DNA from: Pseudomonas sp. GD04091
GTDB taxonomy: Bacteria; Pseudomonadota; Gammaproteobacteria; Pseudomonadales; Pseudomonadaceae
Direction: 5' to 3'
DNA length: 64,000 bases
Assembly (NCBI RefSeq): GCF_029836165.1
Contig: NZ_JAOEBG010000002.1
Span: forward strand, 248,001-312,000
The number at the start of each line of letters is the position of its first letter. Position 1 is the first letter of the stretch. A program made the position numbers and the translations under genes. Shown here piece by piece: positions 56,593-64,000 of this stretch. Below the pieces are notes generated by a model. The model did not search any database. It had not been told where the DNA came from and saw only the letters and a list, made by a program, of their open reading frames with translations.

Positions 56593-58515
56593 GTGCGCCA
56601 GCGTTTTCTGAGTTCCCTGTCCCTGCTCACCCTGTCCATCAGCGCCGCCCACGCGGCCGAGACCTTTCCCCTCGACACCCCTCGCCTGAACGGCCTGGAC
56701 AACTTCCGCGACATCGCCGGCACCACCAGTGCCTACACCACCCGTCATGACGGCGTGATGCGCAGCGGGGTGTTCTACCGCTCCAACGCCCTGACCCCGA
56801 CCCCGTCGGACCTGACGATCCTCGAAGGCCTGGGCATCGGCGACGTGTACGACCTGCGCACCCCGAGCGAAATCGCCGCCACTGCGGACACCCTGCCCGA
56901 CGGCGCCAGCTACCACAACATCGACATCATCGGCAGCACCACCTCCGGCGCCAACATCACCAACGTCTCGTTCACCAGTGCCGCCCAGGCCAGGGAAATG
57001 ATGCTGGAAACCAACCGCGCCTTCGTCAGCGACGCCGGGATGCGCGGCCAGTTCGGCGTGCTGTTCAACGAACTGGCAAGCGCCGATGGCGCCGCGCTGT
57101 TCCACTGCACCGCCGGCAAGGACCGCACCGGCTGGACCGCCGCCGTGCTGCAGAGCATCGCCGGGGTCGACGACGCGACCATCATGGCCAACTACCTGGC
57201 CACCAACGACTACACCGCCGCGCGCATGGCCGCCACGCTGAAGGCGCTGCCCCCGGCCATGGCCGCCATCTACCAGCCGCTGCTGGGGGTGGACGCCAGT
57301 TACCTGCAGGCCGGCCTGGACGAGGTCAACGCCCGCTACGGCAACATGGACAACTATCTCAAGCAGGGCCTGGGCCTGAGCCAGGAGACGATCTACGTAC
57401 TGCGCGGCAAGATGGTGCGCTATGCCAGCCTGCCCGGCCAGGCCGGGTTGCAAGGCAATGCCGCCGCGGGCGCGCAGTTGCTCGGGCAGCTTCAGGACAG
57501 CGAACTGTCGGGTCGCTACAGCGCCTACAACTACTACCTGCAGTCAGCCATCGACGCCGGCAGCCTGGGTGGCGTCGAAGCCACCGTGGGTGGCCAGGTG
57601 CATGCCGACGCGGCAAGTTTCCTGTTGCGCCAGGGCGCGCTGATCGACCGGGCGGCGGCCCCGCATGCCAGTGGCGCGCAGCTCAAGGTCGGCCAGAGCC
57701 GCCTGTGGAGCACGGCGCTGGCCGGCTACCTGGGCACCGATGGCTCGAGCCAGGCGCGCAGCAGCAACGAGCACAGCCAGGGGATGATGGTCGGCCTGAC
57801 CCAGCGCTTCTCCGAACAGCTCAGCGCCCATGCCGGCCTTGGCTACAGCCAGGGCAACGTCGGCGCCGCGGGCGGCGAGGCGGACACCGACCTGACCTTC
57901 GTTGGTCTGGGCCTGCGCCTGGCGCCCGACGGACTGGAACAAGGCGTGTTCCTTGACGCCAAGGCCAACGCAGGCTGGTTCGACTACACCAGCAAGCGCG
58001 AACTCGGCGGCGGCTTGGGCACAGCCAAGGGTGACAGCCATGGCACGCTCAGCGGAGCGAACGTTGCCCTGGGCTATCGCCTGCCAATGCAAGGCATGAT
58101 CCTGGAGCCGAGCCTGGGCATGCGCATCAGCCATGTGGACCTCTCCGGTTTCCGGGAAAAAGGCAGCGAACTGGCACTGGAGGTCGACGACCTGCAGGCG
58201 ACCCGACGCAGTGCCACGGCCGACCTCAAGGCCGCCTTCGCGCCTGTCGCGCTGGGCGGCGGCTGGCAGCTGGTACCTGGCGTCGAGGTAGGTTACGAGC
58301 ATGCCTTGGGAGATCGCCACATCGACAGCCAGGGCCATCTGTTGGGACTGGATATCGAGCAACGCGCGGCGTTCGACAACCGCGACCAGTTCCTCGGCGC
58401 CGTCAGCCTGAACGCCAGCCTCGGCGGCCTGAGCCTGGGTGCGGAGCTGGCCGCCAGCGGGGGCGGCGACAGCCATGGCGTCAGCGGTGGGCTGAAGGCC
58501 AGCTACGCCTTCTGA
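56593..58515 (+). CDS. Tyrosine phosphatase-autotransporter fusion (surface-displayed phosphatase)
   Basis: A 640-residue GTG-start protein with a Sec signal peptide (to about AHA, residue 21). Residues 22-270 are a Tyr/Ser phosphatase of the DUF/IphP type: 'LNGLDNFRDIAGTTSAYTTRHDGVMRSGVFYRSNAL', 'DVYDLRTPSEI' and the P-loop HCTAGKDRTGW (C172, R178). Residues about 360-640 are an autotransporter barrel ending 'GGLKASYAF', with the final aromatic. It should dephosphorylate substrates at the cell surface or outside. It is convergent with the AraC gene, overlapping it by 13 bp, and is 135 bp after the ABC ATPase. Confidence 0.9.
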   Translation: MRQRFLSSLSLLTLSISAAHAAETFPLDTPRLNGLDNFRDIAGTTSAYTTRHDGVMRSGVFYRSNALTPTPSDLTILEGLGIGDVYDLRTPSEIAATADTLPDGASYHNIDIIGSTTSGANITNVSFTSAAQAREMMLETNRAFVSDAGMRGQFGVLFNELASADGAALFHCTAGKDRTGWTAAVLQSIAGVDDATIMANYLATNDYTAARMAATLKALPPAMAAIYQPLLGVDASYLQAGLDEVNARYGNMDNYLKQGLGLSQETIYVLRGKMVRYASLPGQAGLQGNAAAGAQLLGQLQDSELSGRYSAYNYYLQSAIDAGSLGGVEATVGGQVHADAASFLLRQGALIDRAAAPHASGAQLKVGQSRLWSTALAGYLGTDGSSQARSSNEHSQGMMVGLTQRFSEQLSAHAGLGYSQGNVGAAGGEADTDLTFVGLGLRLAPDGLEQGVFLDAKANAGWFDYTSKRELGGGLGTAKGDSHGTLSGANVALGYRLPMQGMILEPSLGMRISHVDLSGFREKGSELALEVDDLQATRRSATADLKAAFAPVALGGGWQLVPGVEVGYEHALGDRHIDSQGHLLGLDIEQRAAFDNRDQFLGAVSLNASLGGLSLGAELAASGGGDSHGVSGGLKASYAF

Positions 58516-59501
58516 GCCGGTACGATGCCGCGCAGGCCGCGCCTCACCTCGGTGGGGCGCACGCCATAGGCCTGCTGGAAGTACTGGGCGAAACGCCCCG
58601 GGTTGCTGAAGCCATAGCGCGACGCGACCTCACCCACTCCACCGACATCGCCCCGGGCCAGGTCCTGATAGGCCCGTTCCAGACGGACCTGGCGCTGGAA
58701 ACTGGCGATCGAGGTGCCGGCGAAGCGACGGAAACCTTCCTGCAAGGCGCGCAGGCTGACATTGGCCAGCGCCGTCAGCTGCGTGCCGCTCACCGGCTGC
58801 TCGGGGTGCTCGCGCAGATAATCCATGGCCAGCCGCACGTGTCGCGGCGCGATCATCGGCGCAGGCCGGCGCAAGGCCTCGCTATGGTTGTGCGGCCAGG
58901 CTTCGAGCAGCGCATCCACCAGCATCTCCTGCAGCCGCGCCGGCATCAGCGCAGCGGTGTCGAGCAGCGGTTCGAAGCTGTCGCCGGTGGCCAGTTCGAG
59001 CAGCGCGCGGATGCCTCGAAACGCCGCCACCTGCAGGTCGACCACCGGCTCGAAACGGATCGACTCATGCAACGCTCGCCCCAGCAGCAGCGCCAGACGC
59101 TCGTTGAACAGGCCGCGACGGATCGATATGCCGCACTGGGCATGGTCTTCGGCAAAGCGCACCGAGCGGATCTCGGCCTTGTCGATCGCCAGCCCCACCT
59201 GAGCGAAACCGACCGTCTCGCCACGGTGCGCGAAGATGACTTTGCCGGCGCTGGGCAGGACGAAGGTGATCTCATCCTGAGGCGCGGGAAAGGTGATGGA
59301 GAAGTCGCCCCGGTAGCGCATGCGGCGAAAGCTCATGCCGTCCTGGCGGCCATAGACGCCACCGATGACGATATCGCCGGGCAACGGCGTCAGGTCGGCG
59401 TAGAGGCTGCCGAACAGGCGGCTGAACTGCACGGCGAAATCCTCGCTGCGCATGTCGGCGGACCTGAGGATGATCTGCTTGCGGGACGAGGCACTGAACA
59501 C
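58503..59501 (-). CDS. AraC-family regulator (cupin_6/AraC_binding_2 type)
   Basis: A 332-residue regulator. The N-terminal ~200 residues match the AraC_binding_2 domain ('GDIVIGGVYGRQDGMSFRRMRYRGDFSITFPAPQDEITF'). The C-terminal double helix-turn-helix reads 'LTALANVSLRALQEGFRRFAGTSIASFQRQVRLERAYQDLARG' and 'VASRYGFSNPGRFAQYFQQAYGVRPTE'. Start is GTG 59501; ATG 59453 is an alternative. It may regulate the phosphatase-autotransporter with which it converges, or unknown distant genes. Confidence 0.85.
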   Translation of the reverse strand: MFSASSRKQIILRSADMRSEDFAVQFSRLFGSLYADLTPLPGDIVIGGVYGRQDGMSFRRMRYRGDFSITFPAPQDEITFVLPSAGKVIFAHRGETVGFAQVGLAIDKAEIRSVRFAEDHAQCGISIRRGLFNERLALLLGRALHESIRFEPVVDLQVAAFRGIRALLELATGDSFEPLLDTAALMPARLQEMLVDALLEAWPHNHSEALRRPAPMIAPRHVRLAMDYLREHPEQPVSGTQLTALANVSLRALQEGFRRFAGTSIASFQRQVRLERAYQDLARGDVGGVGEVASRYGFSNPGRFAQYFQQAYGVRPTEVRRGLRGIVPAQKA

Positions 59502-59600
59502 CTTTGGCGGTCTCCATGACGGGCGGGGAAGATCGGTTGCGCCGCAACCCTAGCTGACACAAGTGACAGCGACGTGAACGGGCCCGCCGACAGCGCGGGA

Positions 59601-61373
59601 TCAGCGCGCGCCCAACCCGTCTTCAGGGTTGGGCGGCGCCGCGGGGCCCTCCACGGCCACGCTTGGCGTCGCTCGACTCTTTATGGCCAGCGCCAGCGCT
59701 CGCTGCATGTTCAGTCGCGCATACTGGCCAATGCCGGGGGCAGTGTTGCCTGCGCGCTCGTCAACCGCAAGCGCAGCGGTAAGGTCCACGTCGCCGCGCT
59801 TGCCTGCCAGCGGCCAGGCACTTTGGCGCAACATCGCTCTGACCTGCCCCGGTGTCAGATCCGGATTGATGGACAGCATGGCAGCGACGGTGCCCGTGAC
59901 CAATGCCGTCGCATAGGAAGTGCCACAACCGGTCCCCTGATCGACGCCCATCCACTCGATCGTGGCCGGCCTCAGGCATGCGGCAGCGGTGATATCCACC
60001 CGGCGTCCCCGGTTGGAACTGTGGCGCGGCACGACAAACCGGCCATCGCCGATCGCCACGTCCAAGCCGCTGCGCTGATGACCACCCACCACCAGCAGTT
60101 GATCCGACAGCAACGAGGTCGGTAGATGATCACCCGTGGTGGACGAACCGTTGCCAGCTGAACTGACCACCACCACGTCCGGATGGTTGAGCTTCAACCA
60201 GGCGAAATAGCGTTCAAGAAGTTTCCCATAGCCCTCGAATGCCTGGTCGGAACGCACATTGGCGGCCACCGGCTCGCCATACAGGTTGGTAGCGCCAAGC
60301 CGATGGATGCCCCAACTCCAGTTGAGCACGCGCACACCGTCCTCCACGAGGTTGACTGACGCCGCCACCCGGGCGATCACCCCCGAGGGAGCCCCCCGGT
60401 CAACGATGATCGCGAAGCCATCGCCCGCTCCCTCCAGACGGCTCAGAAATCCCAGGCTGCCGTGTTGCCCGGCAGCCGCGACCAGTACCCCGGAAACGAT
60501 CGATCCATGGGCATTCTCCGCCGGCTGATCGAGTGCGTACACGCAGGTGGCGGGGCGCTCGCACGAGCGCGCGTACCCGGAGAGCTCGGGGACATCGAAG
60601 TCAACGGCCTTCTCGATGACACCCACCAGGATTCGGTGCGTGCGCAGGCTTCGCGTGTGGCCTCGATAGAGGTCGATGGCTGGCTGGAAGTTGTTCGCGA
60701 CCCAACCCTGAAGATCGGCAGGCTCGATGACCCTGTCGCGGTCCGGCAAGGCGCCCTGGTTATCGTCCTCGACCAGAACACCGGCCACCGCGGCATCCTC
60801 TTCGAGCAGGCGCAGCAGCGAGTTGCGTTGCTCCAGGCGCCTCGTGCCGAGGCGGAACTGGTAGACATTCAAAGGCGCGATCGCACCGACGATCTCCAGG
60901 CCATGCGCACTGGCGATGCGCTTCGCCTCGACCAGGCCCTGGGCATCTTCGAGAAATACCAGGCTGACAAGATCGACCGTGGTCAGCACCCGATCAGCGA
61001 TCCTGACCCGCCGGCCCAGATGGCTGGCCACGACCTGAGCCCGTTGCCGACTCAACCATACGGCGTTGCTCGTGCCACCGTTGGCGCGCAACCACATGGG
61101 CCCACTGGACCGTGCGAGGTCGTCCGGACGCAATCGCAGCACGCGCCCGAAACGCGTAACCCGCTCTGAAGTGACATCAGCGCCATTGATGACCACCGTA
61201 GGCGTGGGCTCGGGCATCCCCTTGACCTGCAGGCACCACTCCATCGGCGCGTCGGCGCTCCAGGTTTCGCAGGGAGCGAGGCTTTCGATGCGGATAGCCG
61301 TCGCCCAGGCCCTGGAGTCGTCGAGCCCCAGACACGCTGCCAGGACCAGCGGCCACACTGTCAGATTGCGCAT
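59601..61373 (-). CDS. Exported S8-family subtilase with Glu at the Asp position
   Basis: A 590-residue exported serine protease. Signal peptide (about 1-24, 'LAACLGLDDSRAWA'). The catalytic domain runs from about 230 to 530: 'RILVGVIEKAVDFDVPEL' (normally VID-G; E254 occupies the Asp site), H289 in 'NAHGSIVSGVL', oxyanion N408 in 'VVVSSAGNGSS' and S486 in 'GTSYATALVTG'. About 200 residues of unknown function precede it. The active-site change may alter activity. Start chosen at ATG 61373 by the signal peptide; Shine-Dalgarno is weak. It is divergent from nhaA. Confidence 0.83.
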   Translation of the reverse strand: MRNLTVWPLVLAACLGLDDSRAWATAIRIESLAPCETWSADAPMEWCLQVKGMPEPTPTVVINGADVTSERVTRFGRVLRLRPDDLARSSGPMWLRANGGTSNAVWLSRQRAQVVASHLGRRVRIADRVLTTVDLVSLVFLEDAQGLVEAKRIASAHGLEIVGAIAPLNVYQFRLGTRRLEQRNSLLRLLEEDAAVAGVLVEDDNQGALPDRDRVIEPADLQGWVANNFQPAIDLYRGHTRSLRTHRILVGVIEKAVDFDVPELSGYARSCERPATCVYALDQPAENAHGSIVSGVLVAAAGQHGSLGFLSRLEGAGDGFAIIVDRGAPSGVIARVAASVNLVEDGVRVLNWSWGIHRLGATNLYGEPVAANVRSDQAFEGYGKLLERYFAWLKLNHPDVVVVSSAGNGSSTTGDHLPTSLLSDQLLVVGGHQRSGLDVAIGDGRFVVPRHSSNRGRRVDITAAACLRPATIEWMGVDQGTGCGTSYATALVTGTVAAMLSINPDLTPGQVRAMLRQSAWPLAGKRGDVDLTAALAVDERAGNTAPGIGQYARLNMQRALALAIKSRATPSVAVEGPAAPPNPEDGLGAR

Positions 61374-61650
61374 TCCGGCAACTTCCGTGTCACGTTGCAG
61401 GGAAAAGGCGCAAGGCTTGCCAACTCTGGCGCCGGGCGCCGCCTGAGGCAAAAGGTAAATACTCGACACCCATGCGCCTACTGGCAGAAATGCCAGGTCG
61501 GCACACCGGGAAAACCTGCAAGCAGCCGCCTGACCGGTCGCAGACGGTGCGCCGGGTTCCTCATGGGCACGGCTTGAGAGGACGCCAGGCGGAGATTGAT
61601 CCAGCAACATTTCGACGCAAATTACTGGCCTAACACCCCCCCTGTGCCGC
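61374..61650. other. Upstream half of the subtilase-nhaA divergent region
   Basis: No gene is supported: the minus-strand frame continues open but without a start signal or family similarity, so it is read as the subtilase 5' region. A TAGAAT -10-like hexamer at 61651-61656 marks a possible nhaA promoter. Confidence 0.5.
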
Positions 61651-61919
61651 TAGAATGGCCGCCTGGCGTGTGCTGCGTGCGCCCGGGAGCCTTCCCGAAT
61701 ACGGAGAACATTCATTTGTTTTCCGTGAGATCCGTCCATGTTGCACGCATGCCTCCATTCTCCCTGGCGCTTACCGTCCCGTGTGTTCACGGTTTGGGTT
61801 GCCGCGCCGCTTTACCCATCCTTCTTCTCGCCCTTCGCCGCAGTGGCCCGATGCCTTCGGAGCCAGCGTCTCGCCGTGTCCGTTGTCCGCCGCGCCACTG
61901 CCACCCCGAGGGCGACGTC
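61651..61919 (+). ncRNA. Long structured 5' leader of nhaA, candidate alkali-metal (nhaA-I type) riboswitch
   Basis: About 260 bp separate a TAGAAT -10-like box (61651-61656) from the first nhaA ATG. The last ~30 bases (CCACCCCGAGGGCGACGTC before the ATG) contain the Shine-Dalgarno and can pair with an upstream GCGTCTCGCC, so the start region can be sequestered. Li+/Na+-sensing nhaA-I RNAs occur upstream of nhaA in Proteobacteria. The assignment rests on position and this pairing only; no alignment to the Rfam model was made. Confidence 0.4.
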
Positions 61920-63137
61920 ATGAACGAGGACCGCTACATGAATGCACCCCTTACCCACAAGCAGCCCTCGATGCTGCGCCAGCTGCTGGCCACCGAAGCC
62001 GCCGGCGGCGTGCTGCTGATGCTGACCGCCGCACTGGCCATCGTGATCGCCAACAGCCCCTGGGCAAGCGCCTACCAGCACCTGCTGCACCTGCCCGTCG
62101 GCCCGACGCTGACCGACAAGCTCGGCCCGATGACCGTGCACATGTGGATCAACGATGGCCTGATGGCGATCTTCTTCCTGCTGGTGGGCCTGGAGATCAA
62201 GCGCGAACTGGTCGACGGTCGCCTGTCCAGCTGGGAACAACGCCGCCTGCCGGCCCTGCCGGCGCTGATGGGCATGGCCGTTCCCGCACTGATCTACCTG
62301 GCCGTGGTTCGCGGCGAGCCCGGGCTGGCCGGTGGCTGGGCGATCCCGGCCGCCACCGACATCGCCTTTGCCGTCGGCGCCCTGGCGCTGCTGGGGCGCC
62401 ACGCGCCGCTGTCGCTGAAAGTGATGCTGGTGTCCGTGGCGATCATCGACGACATGGGTGCGGTCGCGATCATCGCCGTGTTCTACACCTCGTCGATCAA
62501 CCTGCTGGCCTTGGCCGGTGCCGCCGGTATCGTCGCGGTGATGCTGGCGTTCAACCGCCTGCGCGTGGTCGCCCTCTGGCCTTACCTGCTGGGTGCGGTC
62601 GCGCTGTGGTACGTCACCCTGCTGTCGGGTGTGCACGCCACCATCGCGGGTGTGGTCGCCGCCCTGCTGATCCCCTACAGCACCGGCAACAGCAAGGAAC
62701 GCGAAGCCAGCCCGCTGCTCCGTCTGGAGCATGGCCTGGCGCCGTGGGTCGGCTTCCTCATCGTGCCGGCGTTCGGCTTCGCCAATGCCGGCGTGTCCTT
62801 CGGCAACCTGGGCTGGAGCGACATCTTCGCGCCACTGCCGCTGGCCATCGGCCTGGGCCTGCTGCTGGGCAAGCAGATCGGTGTGTTCGGCGGCGTGCTG
62901 CTGGCGGTCAAGACTGGCCTGGCGAGCAAACCCCATGGCGCCAGCTGGCTGCAGATCTATGGGGTGGCGATGCTCTGCGGCATCGGCTTCACCATGAGCC
63001 TGTTCATCGGCGAACTGGCCTTCCCGGGCCAGGCCGAGAAGATCGATGCGGCGAAGATCGGCATTCTGCTGGGCTCGCTGCTGTCGGCGGTGATCGCTTG
63101 CGTGATCCTGCGTTTTGCGCCCAAGCCGGCGGATTGA
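61920..63137 (+). CDS. nhaA: Na+/H+ antiporter
   Basis: A 405-residue antiporter with about 12 helices. Signatures are 'ATEAAGGVLLMLTAALAIVIANSPWA', 'HMWINDGLMAIFFLLVGLEIKRELVDGRLSSW', 'AAIPAATDIAFAVGALALLG' (the pattern 'GWAIPAATDIAFAVG'), 'MLVSVAIIDDMGAVAIIAVFYTS' with the adjacent Asp pair for Na+/H+, and 'GFTMSLFIGELAFP'. It exports Na+ or Li+ in exchange for H+. ATG 61920 fits the leader and its GAGGG Shine-Dalgarno; ATG 61938, with GAGGA upstream, is an alternative that would give 399 residues. Confidence 0.94.
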   Translation: MNEDRYMNAPLTHKQPSMLRQLLATEAAGGVLLMLTAALAIVIANSPWASAYQHLLHLPVGPTLTDKLGPMTVHMWINDGLMAIFFLLVGLEIKRELVDGRLSSWEQRRLPALPALMGMAVPALIYLAVVRGEPGLAGGWAIPAATDIAFAVGALALLGRHAPLSLKVMLVSVAIIDDMGAVAIIAVFYTSSINLLALAGAAGIVAVMLAFNRLRVVALWPYLLGAVALWYVTLLSGVHATIAGVVAALLIPYSTGNSKEREASPLLRLEHGLAPWVGFLIVPAFGFANAGVSFGNLGWSDIFAPLPLAIGLGLLLGKQIGVFGGVLLAVKTGLASKPHGASWLQIYGVAMLCGIGFTMSLFIGELAFPGQAEKIDAAKIGILLGSLLSAVIACVILRFAPKPAD

Positions 63138-63283
63138 AGTGAATGATCGAGGGGCCGCTATGCGGCTCCTTTGCTGTCCACTCTCGCGAACGCCCACCAT
63201 CATCAGCGTATCGGTCATGAAACTGGCGGGAACCAACATTGCCCACGCATGCGATTCACATGCGACCTCCAAATCCCAGGCAT
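63138..63283. other. Intergenic region nhaA to tRNA terminator
   Basis: No gene is seen. Short GC hairpin-like sequence GGGGCCGCTATGCGGCTCC just after nhaA (63151 onwards) may be its terminator, but it lacks a U-run. Confidence 0.5.
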
Positions 63284-63308
63284 AAAAAAAGAGGCCTTTC
63301 GGCCTCTT
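63284..63308 (-). terminator. Intrinsic terminator, original 3' flank of the tRNA-Gly
   Basis: AAGAGGCC-TTTC-GGCCTCTT, preceded on the plus strand by AAAAAAA, gives on the minus strand a perfect 8-bp stem followed by a T-run. It is positioned as the terminator of a minus-strand tRNA whose last 18 bases remain at 63344-63361. Confidence 0.9.
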
Positions 63309-63343
63309 CTTCGTGACCCCAGCGACGCACTGCGGATCGAATT

Positions 63344-63361
63344 TGGAGCGGGAAACGAGAC
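63344..63361 (-). mobile_element. tRNA-Gly 3'-end remnant, candidate attachment site (att)
   Basis: TGGAGCGGGAAACGAGAC is, on the minus strand, GTCTCGTTTCCCGCTCCA, the last 18 bases of Pseudomonas tRNA-Gly (T-arm 3' side, acceptor and A of CCA). The rest of the tRNA is absent: the sequence past 63361 does not continue as tRNA. A terminator follows on the 3' side. This is the pattern of an att duplication at a tRNA gene, with the island to the right. The tRNA identity is from memory of the Pseudomonas sequence. Confidence 0.75.
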
Positions 63362-64000
63362 GTGTACTAGGACAGTAAGTCGTTGTTTCCCAATCACTTT
63401 CTTCGCCGAGGTGGCCAGCGAAGACCTCAATTGTAGCCTTATTTTTCGTCCTCGACAACAAAGATCGTCCAGAGATCGCCACTGAAGTCCAAGGACACCT
63501 ACTCAGCACACCAGACCCGCACTCGGCGCACCGCTATCCGCGAGGGCCTCGAACTCGTCAGCTACGCCTCATCCTCTGCCTGCCACATCCACACCGCGAT
63601 GCCGCTTCCAGTGTGGGCACTGTTCGGCTGCCGCCGGGAGCGACATGCTCCGCGCATCGCGGCGCGACGCTCCATCCATCTGCACAAGTCACCCTGGAAG
63701 CACGCACACCGTAGCCGCGGGGCACCGGCGCGCGATTCTTTATCGATATATCAGGATGCCGGAACAAGCATGACAGGCGCGGATTCGCTAGGTCCCGCCG
63801 GAGGCTGGACGACGATTGCCATCCCTCTCACGCGTTGTGAAACCGTTGGCCTATCAGGCCATACCGAGACGGTTTTGCAGGAGCCGTAGCTTCTCACGAC
63901 CCTGATAGCGTGAGCGTCACTGTCGAGCCTGCGCACCGACGCTCGACCTTCTAATGATCGATGAATTTTTGCACATCGAGCACACAACGGATACCAGTAG
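63362..64000. other. Probable left edge of an integrated element
   Basis: 639 bp with no convincing gene. The first part (63360-63500) is visibly more A/T rich than the core genome. Short frames (for example 63599-63889 plus strand, 63751-63987 minus strand) have no recognisable similarity or ribosome-binding site. It begins directly after the tRNA remnant. Confidence 0.6.

Noticed and set aside
63344..63361. Considered as a complete tRNA gene
   Set aside because: Only the last 18 bases match tRNA-Gly; no anticodon arm or D-arm follows.
63599..63889. Plus-strand open frame of 96 codons in the right-hand region
   Set aside because: No Shine-Dalgarno, no recognisable similarity, low-complexity composition; not reported as a gene.

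Overview
This is a GC-rich bacterial chromosome segment. Gene content and order (paired gnd-zwf beside a glgA-treZ-malQ-treY-DUF2934-glgX glycogen/trehalose cluster, ProP, GlpT, NhaA, an IorAB-type molybdenum hydroxylase with its own cytochrome c, and many REP-type palindromes) point to a fluorescent Pseudomonas of the P. putida group. It is mostly chromosomal core and accessory metabolism. A mobile-element boundary appears only at the far right.

Layout. 1-2.6 kb: tail of a LysR regulator, a PAS-GGDEF diguanylate cyclase, an Arg/His-rich exported protein and a small unknown protein. 2.6-8.6 kb: a phosphonate island with a divergent LysR regulator, PhnD-PhnC-PhnE importer, an iron-type alcohol dehydrogenase and an unusual HD-hydrolase/GNAT fusion, but no phosphonatase or C-P lyase. 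8.7-17 kb: DUF1835-type protein, glutaminase, a MFS transporter plus C45 peptidase pair, LysR, an exported amidohydrolase and a GNAT. 17-24 kb: ProP, then a molybdenum hydroxylase operon (2Fe-2S subunit, Tat-exported molybdopterin subunit, triheme cytochrome c, XdhC). 24-27.7 kb: small exported proteins, a lipocalin, a NIPSNAP-like protein, a DUF2231 membrane protein with a sorbosone-dehydrogenase-like lipoprotein, and an 88-residue protein.

27.4-33 kb holds the most interesting block. It is a minus-strand gene run that ends at a clear terminator and encodes two DUF2589 paralogues, two small unknown proteins, a holin-sized membrane peptide, an exported 130-residue protein, a peptidoglycan-binding/GH19 lysozyme and a Sec-exported EndoU-type RNase. 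An AraC-type regulator lies just upstream. I know of no described function for this combination. A lysis/secretion cassette or an antagonism system is the working hypothesis.

33-38 kb: GlpT, a higBA module whose toxin carries an in-frame stop, a GH15 glucosidase/trehalase-like enzyme, zwf and gnd. 40-51.5 kb: the glycogen/trehalose cluster, which converts glycogen-type glucan to trehalose (TreY, TreZ) with debranching (GlgX), glucan transfer (MalQ) and synthesis (GlgA). A candidate AlgU-type promoter lies upstream of glgA. 51.6-59.5 kb: an endonuclease/exonuclease/phosphatase-fold protein, a passenger-less autotransporter barrel with a T8 tract, a two-permease ABC importer with no binding protein nearby, a tyrosine-phosphatase/autotransporter fusion and an AraC regulator. 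59.6-63.1 kb: an exported subtilase with Glu at the usual Asp position, and NhaA behind a long structured leader that may be an alkali-metal riboswitch.

At 63,344-63,361 an 18-bp remnant of the 3' end of a tRNA-Gly gene, followed by a tRNA-style terminator, marks a likely attachment site. The DNA to its right (to 64,000 and beyond) is probably the edge of an integrated island.
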